Source: Maylandia zebra
Taxonomy: Eukaryota > Chordata > Actinopteri > Cichliformes > Cichlidae
Assembly: GCF_041146795.1 (NCBI RefSeq)
Contig: NC_135176.1
Coordinates: 28,405,786-28,469,785, forward strand
Direction: 5' to 3'
DNA: 64,000 nucleotides
The notes beneath the pieces were generated by a model that was not told the origin of the DNA, made no database searches, and saw nothing but the letters and a program-made list of their open reading frames with translations. Below are positions 63,567 to 64,000 of the stretch, piece by piece. The position numbers and the translations under genes are program-made. How positions within the stretch are numbered: position 1 is the stretch's first letter; each line of letters starts with the position of its first letter.

Positions 63567-64000
63567 CTGGGGACGGCAACATGAACGAGTTCAGAGGTCA
63601 AGAGTAAATGCTGAATATGTAACAGGAAAGAAATGTCGATGAATTTTCAGAGAAATCGTTTGATGGGAAATCCCACTCTTATTCTCCTAGCCCGAGCTTT
63701 TTTCTAATGAAATGCTTTCATTTATTTTCAGTGTGCCCACTCTCTTGCTTGCCTAATTAGTGTGAATGCTTGAAAAGCATTCACAGTATTGTTCTTCTAA
63801 TCTTTATTATTATTATTTTTTCCTATTCCGTACGTTTTTCGCCGACTATCTCCTTCAAAACCATTCAACTTAGAAAAACCATTCAAACACCATTAGATTC
63901 CTCTTCTTTTGGAATGGTGTGCTTCTATTTTTCTCATTTTTAACATTTATATTTTTAATTTTATTTAACTTTTTTCAACAAAAATTTCCCATGTATTTCA
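63567..64000 (-). other. castor2: castor2 intron continuing past the window edge
   Basis: No further exon recognised up to 64000. AT-rich towards the end. Confidence 0.6.

Overview
The window is intron-rich animal nuclear DNA. It has GT-AG introns, dinucleotide and AT-rich microsatellites, Tc1, hAT and piggyBac-type transposon debris, and repeat families that I recognise from spiny-rayed teleost genomes. A percomorph fish, possibly a cichlid, is the best guess; the species cannot be read from the sequence. Gene identities come from recalled vertebrate protein sequences, because no search could be run.

Four protein-coding genes are supported. (1) arhgef12 (LARG), + strand, about 188-13367, entered mid-gene: end of the RGS-like region, linker, DH, PH and C-terminal tail in 24 coding exons. 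(2) tlcd5 (formerly tmem136), - strand, 20827-22769: two coding exons, 245 aa, a TLC-domain membrane protein. (3) rcc1l (formerly wbscr16), + strand, 26682-44556: eleven coding exons, 451 aa, a mitochondrial RCC1-repeat protein. (4) castor2 (formerly gatsl2), - strand, 57498-63566: the six 3' coding exons (202 aa) of a CASTOR-family regulator upstream of mTORC1; its 5' end lies beyond the window. In human, ARHGEF12 and TLCD5 are neighbours on 11q23.3, while RCC1L and CASTOR2 are neighbours on 7q11.23. The window therefore joins two conserved neighbourhoods, with the junction between tlcd5 and rcc1l. The four genes are not a pathway; the layout is ancestral linkage plus rearrangement.

The rest is introns, intergenic DNA and mobile elements. 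The main ones are: a nearly intact non-LTR retrotransposon with a restriction-like endonuclease (about 34319-37757) in an rcc1l intron, flanked by TA microsatellite and starting with a tRNA-like cloverleaf; a 1.39-kb hAT element with a perfect 8-bp target duplication (29950-31336); a 2.23-kb element with an 8-bp duplication and a THAP-like exon remnant (46092-48319), which contains a 575-bp MITE with perfect 45-bp inverted repeats and itself sits inside an older repeat; a piggyBac-type MITE with TTAA ends (12741-13057); two Tc1-like remnants; a tyrosine-recombinase fragment; and a dispersed family that carries CTCF-like motifs.

No bacterial-type system, CRISPR array, rRNA gene or ordinary tRNA gene was seen. 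The most original signals are the tRNA-headed LINE, the nested 575-bp MITE and the repeat-borne CTCF-like motifs.
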